NCBI GenBank assembly: GCA_002082585.1
Contig: CP020563.1
Coordinates: 2,164,001-2,228,000 of the forward strand
Source of the DNA: Kitasatospora albolonga
Lineage (GTDB): Bacteria > Actinomycetota > Actinomycetes > Streptomycetales > Streptomycetaceae
Direction of reading: 5' to 3'
Length of the DNA: 64,000 nucleotides
Position numbers and translations under genes: made by a program. Position 1 is the stretch's first letter; each line of letters opens with the position of its first letter. A model generated the notes under the pieces. It did not search any database. It was not told the DNA's origin and worked only from the letters and a program-made list of their open reading frames with translations. This document shows positions 43,728 through 53,600 of the stretch, piece after piece.

Positions 43728-45284
43728 TCAGCCGAGGTGCTTCAGGAGTCGCTCGTACAGGGCGACGTACTTCTCCGCCTGCGCCTCCCAGCTCCACTCG
43801 TCGAGCATGCCGGGCTGGTCGTAGGCGGCGGTGTAGCGGTCCCGGTCGTTGAGGACCATCCCGACGGCCCGCGCCAGGTCCTTGCTGTCCTCGGAGCGGA
43901 AGACCTCGCCGTTGCCGACCCGGGTGACCTCGTCCGACATCGCCTTGACGTCGCTGACGACCACGGGGAGCCGCGCCTGCATGAACTCGAAGAACTTCGT
44001 GCTCAGCGCGACCTCGTGGTTGACCGGGCCCTTGCGCAGCGGGTGGATACCGACGTCCGCGGTGGACAGGAACCGCACCAGCACGTCGTACGGGACGTAC
44101 GGCATGAGGTGAATCCGGTCCGTGACCCCGAGCTCTCCGGCGAGCGCCCGCAGGGAGTTGACGTAGTCGCCGTCCAGGTTGTTGATCATGAACGCGGCGT
44201 GCACGTCGGGCGTGTGCTGGAGCGACTCCACGATGGTGTGGAGGCACCGCTGGGGTGCCGCCCCGCCGCAGTAGACCACCAGGGGAACGTCCGGCGCCAG
44301 GCCGCACGCCTCACGGACGTCCCGCGCCCCCTCGGCCGTGGTCCAGTCCGCCCGCTCGCCCTCCTCGCCGGGCACCAGCTTGGGCGGCGCGTTGAGCGTC
44401 ACCTCCGGCCGCTCGGCCAGGCCGTGCTCGGTCTCCAGCATCTCCGCGAGGGCGGGGGAGACCGTCACGATCGCGTCCACGAACCCGATGTGCTCACGCT
44501 CGTAGGCGACCTGCGAGGCCAGCCACTTCCGCGACCGCTTGGCCTGGGCCAGACCGGGCACGAACTCGTGCGCGTCGTAGATCACCTTGACGTCGCGGCC
44601 GGCCTGCCGGGCCCGGACCGCCGCACGCGCCGCGACACCGATCATCCGGAAGTCGTGGGCGTGGATCAGGTCGGGCTTGAGCTTCTCGATCTTCTCCCGG
44701 TAGCTGAGCTCGTAGCGGAGCGGCAGCGGGTCCAGGCGCCGCCAGGCGCGATCGCCCATGGCGGTGCTCCAGAAGCGGCGCTCCACCTCCTCCCAGGCCC
44801 CGTCCTGGTCGCCCCAGCTGCCCGTGCGCGCCGTCGTCTGGCGGGCGCGGACCTTGATCGTGGTGCGGCGGAGCTTCCCGGCGGCTCGCTGCGCGAGCAT
44901 GGGCAGCTGCTTGGTCTGCGGCTCCTTGGAAATACCGGTGCGGGCACCGGAGGCGACCTTGTTCATCTCCAGCTCAGCCCAGATCACCTTGATGCTCTGG
45001 GTCTTGAGTATGGCCCGGTCCTGCGTCGGGTAGGACAGCGGGTAACGGAGCCGGGACAGGCGCCGCCGCAGGGTCTTGCGCGGGGGCAGCCGCCGCAGCG
45101 TCAGCCGGTGGATCTGCGCGTCGCCGATCTTGTACTTGTCGGGACCGGACGAGGGCGCCTTCCCGATGAGGTGGACCTCCCAGCCCGCCTCGGCCATGGC
45201 CCGGGCGCTCTTCTGAACGCGCGAATCACCGTCGATGGTGTTGTCGACGAGCATCACGACTCGTCCGGGTCGTCTCTCTTGCAT
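43728..45284 (-). CDS. family 4 glycosyltransferase
   Basis: 518 residues with GT-B layout. N-terminal domain: VVMLVDNTIDGDSRVQKSARAMAEAGWEV; acceptor side LIHAHDFRMIGVAARAAV and VIYDAHEFVPG; C-terminal GT4 donor domain with VVYCGGAAPQRCLHTIVESL, VGIHPLRKGPVNHEVALSTKFFEFMQARLPVVVSDV (the EX7E-type region). An extra basic helical insert lies at about 90-180. ATG at 45284 has AAAGGAAACC. Last gene of the minus-strand sugar operon, 28 bases after the dehydrogenase gene. Donor and acceptor cannot be told. Confidence 0.85.
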   Translation of the reverse strand: MQERRPGRVVMLVDNTIDGDSRVQKSARAMAEAGWEVHLIGKAPSSGPDKYKIGDAQIHRLTLRRLPPRKTLRRRLSRLRYPLSYPTQDRAILKTQSIKVIWAELEMNKVASGARTGISKEPQTKQLPMLAQRAAGKLRRTTIKVRARQTTARTGSWGDQDGAWEEVERRFWSTAMGDRAWRRLDPLPLRYELSYREKIEKLKPDLIHAHDFRMIGVAARAAVRARQAGRDVKVIYDAHEFVPGLAQAKRSRKWLASQVAYEREHIGFVDAIVTVSPALAEMLETEHGLAERPEVTLNAPPKLVPGEEGERADWTTAEGARDVREACGLAPDVPLVVYCGGAAPQRCLHTIVESLQHTPDVHAAFMINNLDGDYVNSLRALAGELGVTDRIHLMPYVPYDVLVRFLSTADVGIHPLRKGPVNHEVALSTKFFEFMQARLPVVVSDVKAMSDEVTRVGNGEVFRSEDSKDLARAVGMVLNDRDRYTAAYDQPGMLDEWSWEAQAEKYVALYERLLKHLG

Positions 45285-45312
45285 GGTTTCCTTTTTCTCT
45301 GTAAGTGAGCGT

Positions 45313-46596
45313 TCAGCCACCGATGACCACGCGGCGTACGCCCGCCCACTTCGCCGGGTCCGTGGTGCGGCGGCCGTCGACCAGGACACGGACGTCCGGC
45401 AGGTCGGCGGCGGAGAGCTCGCGGTACTCGGCGTGGTCGGCCTGGAGGATCGCCGCGGTGACGGCCTGGCCCTCGTGCGGGACGAGGCCGTGGGCGGTCA
45501 GCTCCTCGGCGGTGTACATCGGGTCCGAGACGAACGGCACCGCGCCGCGCGCCTTGAGCGCCTCGACGGTCCCGAAGACACCGGAGAACGCGGTCTCCTT
45601 CACACCGCCCCGGTAGGCGGCGCCCAGCACCAGGACCCCGACGCCGTCCAGGTCGCCGTAGGCGGCGGCCAGCAGGTCGACGGCGTACGCGGGCATCGCG
45701 GCGTTGGCCTCGCGGGCCGAGCGCACGACGGTCGCCTCGGGGTCGTTCCACAGGTACATCCGCGGGTAGATCGGGATGCAGTGGCCGCCGACGGCGATGC
45801 CGGGCTGGTGGATGTGGCTGTAGGGCTGGCTGTTGCAGGCTTCGATGACCTTCTTGACGTCGATGCCGTTCTTGTCGGCGAACCGGGCGAACTGGTTGGC
45901 CAGCCCGATGTTGACGTCCCGGTAGGTGGTCTCGGCGAGCTTCGCCAGCTCGGACGCCTCCGCCGTGCCGAGGTCCCAGACCCCATTGGGGCGGGGCAGG
46001 TCGGCGCGCTCGTCGAAGTCGAGCACGGCCTCGTAGAAGGCGACACCGCGCGCGGAGGACGCCTCGTCGATGCCGCCGACGAGCTTGGGGTAGCGGCGCA
46101 GGTCGGCAAAGACCCGACCGGTGAGCACGCGCTCCGGGGAGAAGACCAGGTGGAAGTCCTCGCCCGGGGTGAGGCCGGAGCCCTCGGCCAGCATCGGCGC
46201 CCAGCGGTCACGGGTGGTGCCGACGGGCAGCGTGGTCTCGTAGCTGACCAGGGTGCCGGGCTTCAGGCCCGCCGCGATGGCCCGGGTCGCGGCGTCCATC
46301 CAGCCGAAGTCCGGGGTGCCCTCGGCGTCCACGAAGAGCGGGACGACGACCACGACGGCGTCGGACGCGGCGACCGCCGCAGTGGTGTCCGTCGTGGCGG
46401 AGAGCAGACCGGCGGCGACCGTCTCCTTGAGCTTGACATCGAGGTCGTGCTCGCCGGGGAACGGCTCCGTGGCCGCGTTGACGAGCTCGACGACCTTCTC
46501 GTTGACGTCCGCGCCGATGACCTTGTGGCCCTTGGCGGCGAACTGCACGGCGAGCGGAAGTCCGATCTTGCCGAGCGCGACTACACAGATGTTCAT
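45313..46596 (-). CDS. nucleotide-sugar 6-dehydrogenase (WbpA/WecC-type)
   Basis: 427 residues. NAD-binding VALGKIGLPLAVQFAAKGHKV at the N-terminus, then SYETTLPVGTTRDRW, the SPERVLTGRV loop, and the catalytic cysteine in VGGHCIPIYPRMYL. These enzymes oxidise C6 of UDP-HexNAc to the uronic acid. The SPERV and GGHCIPIYP pattern groups it with UDP-GlcNAc/ManNAc dehydrogenases and not UDP-glucose dehydrogenases. With the aminotransferase and oxidoreductase upstream it would start a Wbp-like route to a diacetamido-uronic acid. ATG at 46596 with GAGGAAG at longer spacing. Confidence 0.9.
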   Translation of the reverse strand: MNICVVALGKIGLPLAVQFAAKGHKVIGADVNEKVVELVNAATEPFPGEHDLDVKLKETVAAGLLSATTDTTAAVAASDAVVVVVPLFVDAEGTPDFGWMDAATRAIAAGLKPGTLVSYETTLPVGTTRDRWAPMLAEGSGLTPGEDFHLVFSPERVLTGRVFADLRRYPKLVGGIDEASSARGVAFYEAVLDFDERADLPRPNGVWDLGTAEASELAKLAETTYRDVNIGLANQFARFADKNGIDVKKVIEACNSQPYSHIHQPGIAVGGHCIPIYPRMYLWNDPEATVVRSAREANAAMPAYAVDLLAAAYGDLDGVGVLVLGAAYRGGVKETAFSGVFGTVEALKARGAVPFVSDPMYTAEELTAHGLVPHEGQAVTAAILQADHAEYRELSAADLPDVRVLVDGRRTTDPAKWAGVRRVVIGG

Positions 46597-46605
46597 CGGG
46601 GTTAC

Positions 46606-48222
46606 TTACTTCCTCTTCGACCTGGAAAGCGTTCGGCGCAGCCGTGCGCCCACGCCGGGCTTGGGTTCCCACAGGGGGGCCGTCGTGATCACGAGCCGCC
46701 CCTTGGTGTTCGGGGTCGCGGCGACCCGGTGGGGCGTGGTCCTCCCCCACCGGCGGGCCAGCGGCATCGGCAGACCTTCGGTGCGGACCGGGATCTCGTA
46801 CGTGGAGCCGGCGACGTCGACGTACACGCGGACGCCGCGCTTGGCCCGGACGGCCTCGACCGGGACGCGGGCGTCCAGCAGGGTGCCGGTGCCGTCCCCG
46901 GCGGGTACGGCGGTGAACGTACCGAGCGCCTCCGGGCGCCGGGCGCCCTTGGACAGCTTGCGGGCGCCGGGCTTGTCGGCGGACTCCGGCATGGCGCCCT
47001 GGGCGAGGGCGACGTAGGCCGACGAGGTGTCACCGGCGATACCGAGGCGCAGCTTCAGGGCGAGCGTGAGCTCCTCCCCGTCCTGCTCCCACTCCGCCGA
47101 CTCCAGCTTCGTACCGGCCGCGAGCCTGCCCGCGACCGTCTCGTGGGCCTCGTACCACCGCTCGTCGAGGCCGACCCCGGCGTCCCGGAAGCCCGGGTAC
47201 AGCGCGAAGGCACGGTCCCCCTCCAGCAGGAAGGGCGGCGCCCCGTGCTCGGTCTCGTCCGCGATGGCGCGGGTGAGCTCCTCGACTGCGCCGCGCAGGG
47301 CGAGGCCGAAGCGCACCCGGCGCTTGACGCCCGTACCGTCGCGCAGCGCGTCCGTGAAGTACGCCTCCACCAGCGCGCCGATGCCCTCGCACACCTGGCG
47401 CCGGGTGTCGGGGTCGAGGGCGGTGAAGTCCTTCTTCAGAAGCTTGGAGAGCTCCCAGTCGAAGTGCCGCTTGAGCACGGCGTCGCGCTCGGGCCCGGCC
47501 GGGACGAGCCCCGCAGTGTGCTCCATGATGCGCGCGGTGCACCGGAGGCGGGCCAGGTGGTCCGCCCGGTAGGTGATGTTGCTCTCGTCGCCGCGCTTGA
47601 CCGCGTAGTAGTACGTGTAGTCGGAGAGCACGGAGATCTTCCGGGCCCGGACGCACGCCTCGATGGTGAACGGCTGGTCGCTGCCGACGGGCAGGTCCTC
47701 GGGGAACCGCAGCCCGTGCTTCTCCACCAGTTCGCGGCGGAAGAGCTTGGTGTTGGCGAGCGTGTAGGGCAGCTCGGAGTCGTAGAGGCTGATGTCGGTC
47801 CGGTCGCCGCTGTACAGCTTCTGGTGGACGTAGCGCCCGTTGGTGCCGACCATCTTGCCGATGACCACGTCCGACTCGTTGGCGTCGGCGCAGGCGACCA
47901 TCCGCTCCAGGGCCTCTTCGCCCAGGTAGTCGTCCGAGCCGATGAAGTAGACGAAACGGCCGGTCGCCAGATCGAGGGCCCGGTTGCTGGGCGCGGCGGG
48001 GCCACCGGAGTTCTCCTGGTGGATCACCGTGACCGTGCCGGGGTAGCGCTCGGCGAACCGGTCCAGCTCCCGGCCGCTGTCGTCGGTGGACCCGTCGTCC
48101 ACGGCGATGACCTGGAGCCGTTCCGTACCGATGCTCTGTCCCACGAGTGAATTCAGGCACTCGGTGAGATACGGCATGGTGTTGTAAACGGCTACGACGA
48201 CGGTGACATCGGGTTCGGTCAA
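46606..48222 (-). CDS. family 2 glycosyltransferase with C-terminal accessory domain
   Basis: 538 residues. GT-A motifs VTVVVAVYNTMPYLTECLNSLV, VIAVDDGSTDDSGREL and FVYFIGSDDYLGEEALERM; residues 290-538 form a further helical and beta-rich part ending in LRRTLSRSKRK, a basic membrane-binding end like that of the 31683-32918 paralog. The start is TTG at 48222, overlapping the stop of the oxidoreductase gene (TTGA), with GGGGGTGG upstream; no ATG or GTG gives an intact N-terminus. It would add a sugar, perhaps the diacetamido-uronic acid, to the lipid-linked chain. Confidence 0.83.
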   Translation of the reverse strand: MTEPDVTVVVAVYNTMPYLTECLNSLVGQSIGTERLQVIAVDDGSTDDSGRELDRFAERYPGTVTVIHQENSGGPAAPSNRALDLATGRFVYFIGSDDYLGEEALERMVACADANESDVVIGKMVGTNGRYVHQKLYSGDRTDISLYDSELPYTLANTKLFRRELVEKHGLRFPEDLPVGSDQPFTIEACVRARKISVLSDYTYYYAVKRGDESNITYRADHLARLRCTARIMEHTAGLVPAGPERDAVLKRHFDWELSKLLKKDFTALDPDTRRQVCEGIGALVEAYFTDALRDGTGVKRRVRFGLALRGAVEELTRAIADETEHGAPPFLLEGDRAFALYPGFRDAGVGLDERWYEAHETVAGRLAAGTKLESAEWEQDGEELTLALKLRLGIAGDTSSAYVALAQGAMPESADKPGARKLSKGARRPEALGTFTAVPAGDGTGTLLDARVPVEAVRAKRGVRVYVDVAGSTYEIPVRTEGLPMPLARRWGRTTPHRVAATPNTKGRLVITTAPLWEPKPGVGARLRRTLSRSKRK

Positions 48223-49244
48223 TTGGCCACCCCCTGGAGAGATTCGTCCGCGGTCCTGAGCGACACCGAGAGGCCGGTCGTCGCCGACTCGATGACGGCG
48301 GCTGCCACCTCCACCGTACGAAGGCCCTGGCGCAGGGTGCAGATATCGGCAGGCTTGCCCTGTACAGCGTCGCGGAAGAGCTCGTGCTCGACAAGCAGCG
48401 GCTCGCGCTTCGGGATCGCGTAACGGACCATGTCGCCCTCGGATACCCCGCGGAAGGCGCGCAACGCCTCCCATTCGGTGGTGACCGCGGCGTTGGAGTG
48501 GAAAGTGAGGTCGGCGGTGAGGGTGTCGGCGATGAAGCAGCCGCGCTCGCCGGTGACCGAGGTGAATCGTTCCTTGAGCGGGCTCAGCCAGTTGACCAGG
48601 TGGTTGACCATCGTGCCGTCGGAGAGCTGGCCGACGGCGGAGACCATGTCCTCGTGCGGGCGGCCGGACTTGGAGACGGTGTGCGCGGCGATCGAGGTGT
48701 ACGTCTGGCCGGTGACCCAGCCCGTCAGGTCGATGTCGTGCGTGGCGAGGTCCTTGACCACGCCGACGTCCGCGATCCGGTGCGGGAAGGGCCCCTGGCG
48801 GCGGGTGACGACCTGGTAGACGTCGCCCAGCTCGCCGGCCTCCAGGCGGCTGCGCAGCGAGAGCAGGGCGGGGTTGCAGCGCTCGATGTGGCCGACGCCC
48901 GCGACCAGGTCGCGGGACTCGAACGCCTCGACGAGGCGGCGGGCGCCCTCGACGGTGTCCGCGAGCGGCTTCTCGATCAGGGCGCAGACACCGGCGTCGG
49001 CGAGCTGGAGGCCGACCTCCTCGTGCAGGCCGGTGGGGCAGGCCACTACGGCGTAGTCGATGCCGCGGGCGATGAGCTCCTCGACGGTGGAGAGGACCGG
49101 GGCGCCCTGCGCCCAGCCGTTCTTGTCGCCCATCGGGTCGACGACGCCGACCAGCTCGACGCCCTCCAGGCCCGCGAGGATACGGGCGTGGTGGCGGCCC
49201 ATGGAGCCGAGGCCGATGAGCCCGGCCTTGAGTACGGCGCTCAC
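48219..49244 (-). CDS. Gfo/Idh/MocA oxidoreductase (UDP-sugar 3-dehydrogenase candidate)
   Basis: 341 residues. Rossmann motif AGLIGLGSMGRHHARIL near the N-terminus, the family EKP motif in VCALIEKPLADTV, and HIERCNPALLSLR with the helix that carries the catalytic Lys/His region (DVGVVKDLATHDIDLTGWV). Members next to DegT aminotransferases oxidise C3 of UDP-GlcNAc or its uronic acid (GnnA or WbpB). GTG at 49244 overlaps the aminotransferase stop. Context makes the 3-dehydrogenase role likely; the exact substrate is not certain. Confidence 0.87.
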   Translation of the reverse strand: MSAVLKAGLIGLGSMGRHHARILAGLEGVELVGVVDPMGDKNGWAQGAPVLSTVEELIARGIDYAVVACPTGLHEEVGLQLADAGVCALIEKPLADTVEGARRLVEAFESRDLVAGVGHIERCNPALLSLRSRLEAGELGDVYQVVTRRQGPFPHRIADVGVVKDLATHDIDLTGWVTGQTYTSIAAHTVSKSGRPHEDMVSAVGQLSDGTMVNHLVNWLSPLKERFTSVTGERGCFIADTLTADLTFHSNAAVTTEWEALRAFRGVSEGDMVRYAIPKREPLLVEHELFRDAVQGKPADICTLRQGLRTVEVAAAVIESATTGLSVSLRTADESLQGVAN

Positions 49245-50359
49245 AGGTTCTCCCCCAGCGCGTTCACGGCGGCGACGATGCGCTCCAGGTCGTTCCGGGT
49301 GAGCGAGGGGTGCACGGGCAGCGAGACGACCTCGGCCGCGGCCTTCTCGGTCTCGGGCAGCTCCCAGGTGCGGCCCGCCTTCTGGTCCGGCTCCCAGTAG
49401 GGCCTCAGCCGGTGGATCGGCGTCGGGTAGTAGACCGCGTTGCCGATGCCCGCCTCGGTGAGCTGGGCCATCGCGGCGTCCCGGTCGCCCCGGATGCGCA
49501 CGGTGTACTGGTGGTAGATGTGCCGCGCGCCCTCGGCGACCGGCGGCGTGGTGACGGCCGGTGCGGTGATGTGGGCGTCGAAGTAGGCCGCGTTGGCCCG
49601 GCGCTGCTCGGTCCAGCCCTCCAGCTTGGCGAGCTGTACGCGGCCGACGGCGGCGGAGACGTCGGTCATCCGCATGTTGGCGCCGACGATCTCGTTGGCG
49701 TACCGCTGCTCCATGCCCTGGTTGCGCAGGAGGCGGAGCGTACGGGCCAGTTCGGCGTCGCCCGTGGAGACCATGCCGCCCTCGAGGGAGTGCATGTTCT
49801 TGGTCGGGTAGAAGCTGAAGGTGCCGCCCGCGCCGAACGCGCCGACCGGGGTGCCGTTCAGCGCCGCCGCGTGGGCCTGGCAGGCGTCCTCGACGATGGC
49901 CAGCCCGTGCTTCTCGGCGATCGGCACGATCCTGTCCATCGCCGCCGGGTGGCCGTAGAGGTGGACCGGCATGATCGCGGCGGTGCGCGGGGTGATCGCG
50001 GCCTCGACGGCCGCCGGGTCCAGGCCGAAGCTGCCCGGCTCGATGTCGGCGAAGACCGCGTCGGCGCCGACCAGGCGGACCGCGTTGGCGGAGGCGGCGA
50101 AGGAGAACGAGGGGACGATCACCTCGTCGCCGGGGCCGATCCCCAGCGCGAGGAGCAGCAGGTGGAGGGCCGAGGTGCCCGAGTTCACGGCGACGCAGTG
50201 CCGGCCGTCGACCAGCTGCGAGAAGCCCTCCTCGAAGGCCGCGACCTCGGGCCCCTGCACGACCCGGCCGCTGCGCAGTACGCGTACGGCGGCCTCGATC
50301 TCGTCTTCCCCGATGACCGGACGGGCAGCAGGAATCGGCTGCTCGTTGATGCTCGTCAT
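49241..50359 (-). CDS. DegT/DnrJ/EryC1 aminotransferase (WbpE/GnnB-like)
   Basis: 372 residues. PLP fold with VNSGTSALHLLLLALGIGPGDEVIVPSFSF, IVEDACQAHAA, and the PLP lysine in FSFYPTKNMHSLEGGM. The enzyme should transfer an amino group from glutamate to the 3-keto UDP-sugar made by the coupled oxidoreductase. ATG at 50359 has a near-perfect AAGGAGG. First gene of the operon aminotransferase, oxidoreductase, GT2, dehydrogenase, GT4, each joined by overlaps or short gaps. Confidence 0.92.
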   Translation of the reverse strand: MTSINEQPIPAARPVIGEDEIEAAVRVLRSGRVVQGPEVAAFEEGFSQLVDGRHCVAVNSGTSALHLLLLALGIGPGDEVIVPSFSFAASANAVRLVGADAVFADIEPGSFGLDPAAVEAAITPRTAAIMPVHLYGHPAAMDRIVPIAEKHGLAIVEDACQAHAAALNGTPVGAFGAGGTFSFYPTKNMHSLEGGMVSTGDAELARTLRLLRNQGMEQRYANEIVGANMRMTDVSAAVGRVQLAKLEGWTEQRRANAAYFDAHITAPAVTTPPVAEGARHIYHQYTVRIRGDRDAAMAQLTEAGIGNAVYYPTPIHRLRPYWEPDQKAGRTWELPETEKAAAEVVSLPVHPSLTRNDLERIVAAVNALGENL

Positions 50360-50630
50360 GGACGTCCTCCTTGAACACCGCAAGAGCTCGTTACAGGGCA
50401 GAGCTCTGGGGTGCGGGACGTCTTACGAGGCCGCGCGTAACCCCACCGGCGCGATGCCGACGCCCTGCCGAGGAAACTGGTCCGGCTTCTTTGACTCACC
50501 GGGCCGGTCACCGGTTGTAGTTTCTGCGAAGAATCCTCACAGTCCAGCGACCGCCGTCACATTATCAGGGATTTCTCGTCCCATTTCGGGCCCGTTAACC
50601 GGTGCTTGCATCAGTTCAGAAACAAAGGGC
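50360..50630. promoter_or_regulatory. promoter region of the minus-strand sugar operon
   Basis: No gene in this gap. On the minus strand TGATAAT (50561-50567) is the best -10 candidate, preceded by the small palindrome GGGACGAGAAATCCC, giving an untranslated leader of about 200 bases. A clear -35 is not visible. Confidence 0.45.
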
Positions 50631-50663
50631 GTGGCCCGCCCCGAAAGTATCGGAGCGGGCCAC
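50631..50663 (-). terminator. terminator of the RNase E/G gene
   Basis: GTGGCCCGC (50631-50639) pairs with GCGGGCCAC (50655-50663), continuing inward through CCGA/TCGG. It is 28 bases past the rne stop. Confidence 0.85.
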
Positions 50664-50691
50664 GGAAAATGAACGACCGATTACGGATTCG

Positions 50692-53600
50692 TCAGTTGCC
50701 CGACGAGTCCCCGTCGGTGGACTGCGTCGAAGCGGTTACGGAAGGCGACGACTGCTCGGCGGCGACGGTCTTCTTCGTCGCCTTCTTGGCGGCCGTCTTC
50801 GCCGTCGTCTTCTTCGCGGCGGTCTTCTTGGCGGCCGTCTTCTTGGCCACCGCCTTCTTCGCCGGAGCCTTCTTGGCGGCGGCCTTGCGGGCCGTCTTCT
50901 TCGCCGGGACCGCTTCGTCGGACGCACCAGCCTCCGGAGCCGTCGCCTGCGGGGCGTCGGCCTGCGGGGCGTCGGCCTGCGGGGCGTCGGCCTGCGGGGC
51001 GTCGGCCTCAGGTGCCTTCGCCTCGACCACGACGACCGCCGTGTCCTCCGCACCGGTGGGCGAACCCGCCGGAGCGGTGACCTTACGGGTCACCCGGCGC
51101 CGGGCACGCGGCGGAGCGGCCTCCTTGGGGGCCTCCGCCTCAGGCGCCTCGGGCGCCTCGGGCGTTTCAGGCACCTCAGGTGTCGCGGGCGTCTCCTGTA
51201 CGGGAGCGGCCTCGACGACCGGGTCCTCGACGGCGACCGGCTCCGTGGCGGGCTCGGCGGGCTGCACCGGCACCGCGGGCTCGGCCTGCTTCGGCGAACC
51301 CGCCGGGGCGGACGCCTTCCGGGTGGCGCGACGGCGCGTACGGCCCTGGGGCGCGGCCTCGGGGACCTCGGCGGCCTCCTGGGCCACCGGAGCCTCAGCA
51401 GCAACCGGAACCTCCGGAGCCTGCGGCTCGGGCGTGTCGGCAACCGGCTCCGGCTCCGCCTCAACGACCGGAGCGGACGCCTCCGCCACCGGAGCCTCGG
51501 CCTTCGGCGCACCGGCCGGGGCCGACGCCTTGCGGGACGCCCTGCGGCGGCCACGGCGCGAGGCAGCCGCCTCGGCCTCGGCCGGGCTGCTGTAGAACTC
51601 CTCGTCGGCGGTGACCTCGGGCTCCACCGCCACCGGGGCGGCGACCTCGGCGGCCAGTTCGGCCTCCGTCTCCGCAGGCTCGACGGCCGTGTGGTCCTCG
51701 TGCTCGTGGTCCTGGCCCGCACCGCCCCGGCGCTTCTTGGACTTCTTGCCGCCACCGCCGCCACCGGCGGACGTCGGCTGCTCCATGTGGACGATCACAC
51801 CGCGCCCGTTGCAGTGGACGCAGGTCTCGGAGAAGGACTCCAGCAGCCCCTGGCCCACCCGCTTGCGGGTCATCTGGACCAGGCCCAGCGAGGTGACCTC
51901 GGCCACCTGGTGCTTGGTGCGGTCGCGGCCCAGGCACTCCAGGAGGCGGCGCAGGACGAGGTCCCGGTTGGACTCCAGCACCATGTCGATGAAGTCGACC
52001 ACGACGATGCCGCCGAGGTCGCGCAGCCGCAGCTGGCGCACGATCTCCTCGGCCGCCTCCAGGTTGTTCCTGGTGACGGTCTCCTCCAGGTTGCCGCCCT
52101 GGCCGGTGAACTTGCCGGTGTTGACGTCGACCACGACCATCGCCTCGGTCTTGTCGATCACCAGCGAACCGCCGCTGGGCAGGTAGACCTTGCGGTCCAG
52201 CGCCTTCATCAGCTGCTCGTCGATGCGGTACGTCGCGAAGACGTCGACCTCGGAGGTCCAGCGGGAGAGCCGCTCGGTGAGGTCGGGCGCGACGTGCGAG
52301 ACGTAACCGTGGATGGTCTCCCAGGCGTCGTCACCGCTGACGATGACCTTGGAGAAGTCCTCGTTGAAGATGTCGCGGACGACCCGGACGGTCATGTCCG
52401 GCTCGCCGTAGAGCAGCGTCGGCGCGTTGGAGCCGCTGGTGCCCTTCGCCTTCTTCTGGATGTCCTCCCACTGCTGCTGGAGCCGCTCGACGTCACGGCG
52501 CAGCTCGTCCTCGCTGGCGCCCTCGGCGGCGGTGCGCACGATGACGCCCGCGTCCTCGGGGACGATCTTCTTGAGGATCGTCTTGAGGCGGGAGCGCTCG
52601 GTGTCGGGGAGCTTGCGGCTGATCCCGGTCATCGAGCCCTCGGGCACGTACACCAGGTAGCGGCCGGGCAGGGAGACCTGGCTCGTCAGACGGGCGCCCT
52701 TGTGGCCGATCGGGTCCTTGGTCACCTGGACCAGGACGGACTGGCCGGACTTGAGCGCGGTCTCGATGCGGCGCGGCCCGTGGGCCATGCCGAGCGCCTC
52801 GAAGTTGACCTCACCGGCGTACAGGACGGCGTTGCGGCCCTTGCCGATGTCGACGAAGGCGGCCTCCATGGAGGGCAGGACGTTCTGCACCTTGCCCAGG
52901 TAGACGTTGCCGACGTAGCTGGTGGCCTGCTCCTTGTTGACGTAGTGCTCGACGAGCACGTTGTCCTCGAGGACGCCGATCTGGGTGCGCTCGCCGCTCT
53001 GGCGGACGACCATCACGCGCTCGACGGCCTCGCGGCGGGCGAGGAACTCGGCCTCGGTGATGATCGGGACGCGGCGGCGGCCCTGCTCGCGGCCCTCGCG
53101 GCGGCGCTGCTTCTTGGCCTCCATACGGGTCGAGCCCTTGATGGACTGGACCTCGTCGAAGCCGGTGCCCGGCTCGCGCTCCTCCTTCTTGCGGGGCTCG
53201 CGGACCTTGACGACCGTACGCTCCGGGTCGTCCGTGCCGTTGTCGGTCTCGGCCGCACCCTCGCCGCTGCGGCGACGGCGACGGCGGCGACGACGGCTGC
53301 TGCTCGAACCGGAGGCGGCGGAGTCGTTGTCGCCGTCGTCCTCCTCGTCGGCCTCCTGGGCCGGAGCCTCGGCCTCGGCGCGGGACGGCACGGGCGCCTC
53401 GTCGGCGTGCTGCTGCTCGGCCTCGTCCGTGTCACTGGCCTCGCCACGGCGGCGACGGCGGCCACCGCGACGGCGGCGGCGCGAGGGGCGGTCGCCGTAC
53501 TCGTCGGTGTCCTCGCCCTCGTGCTCGTCCGCCTCGGCCTCGGGGGCCTCATCGGCGGGCTCCTCCACCGGGGCGGCGGGCGCGGCGGTCTGCTCGGGCT

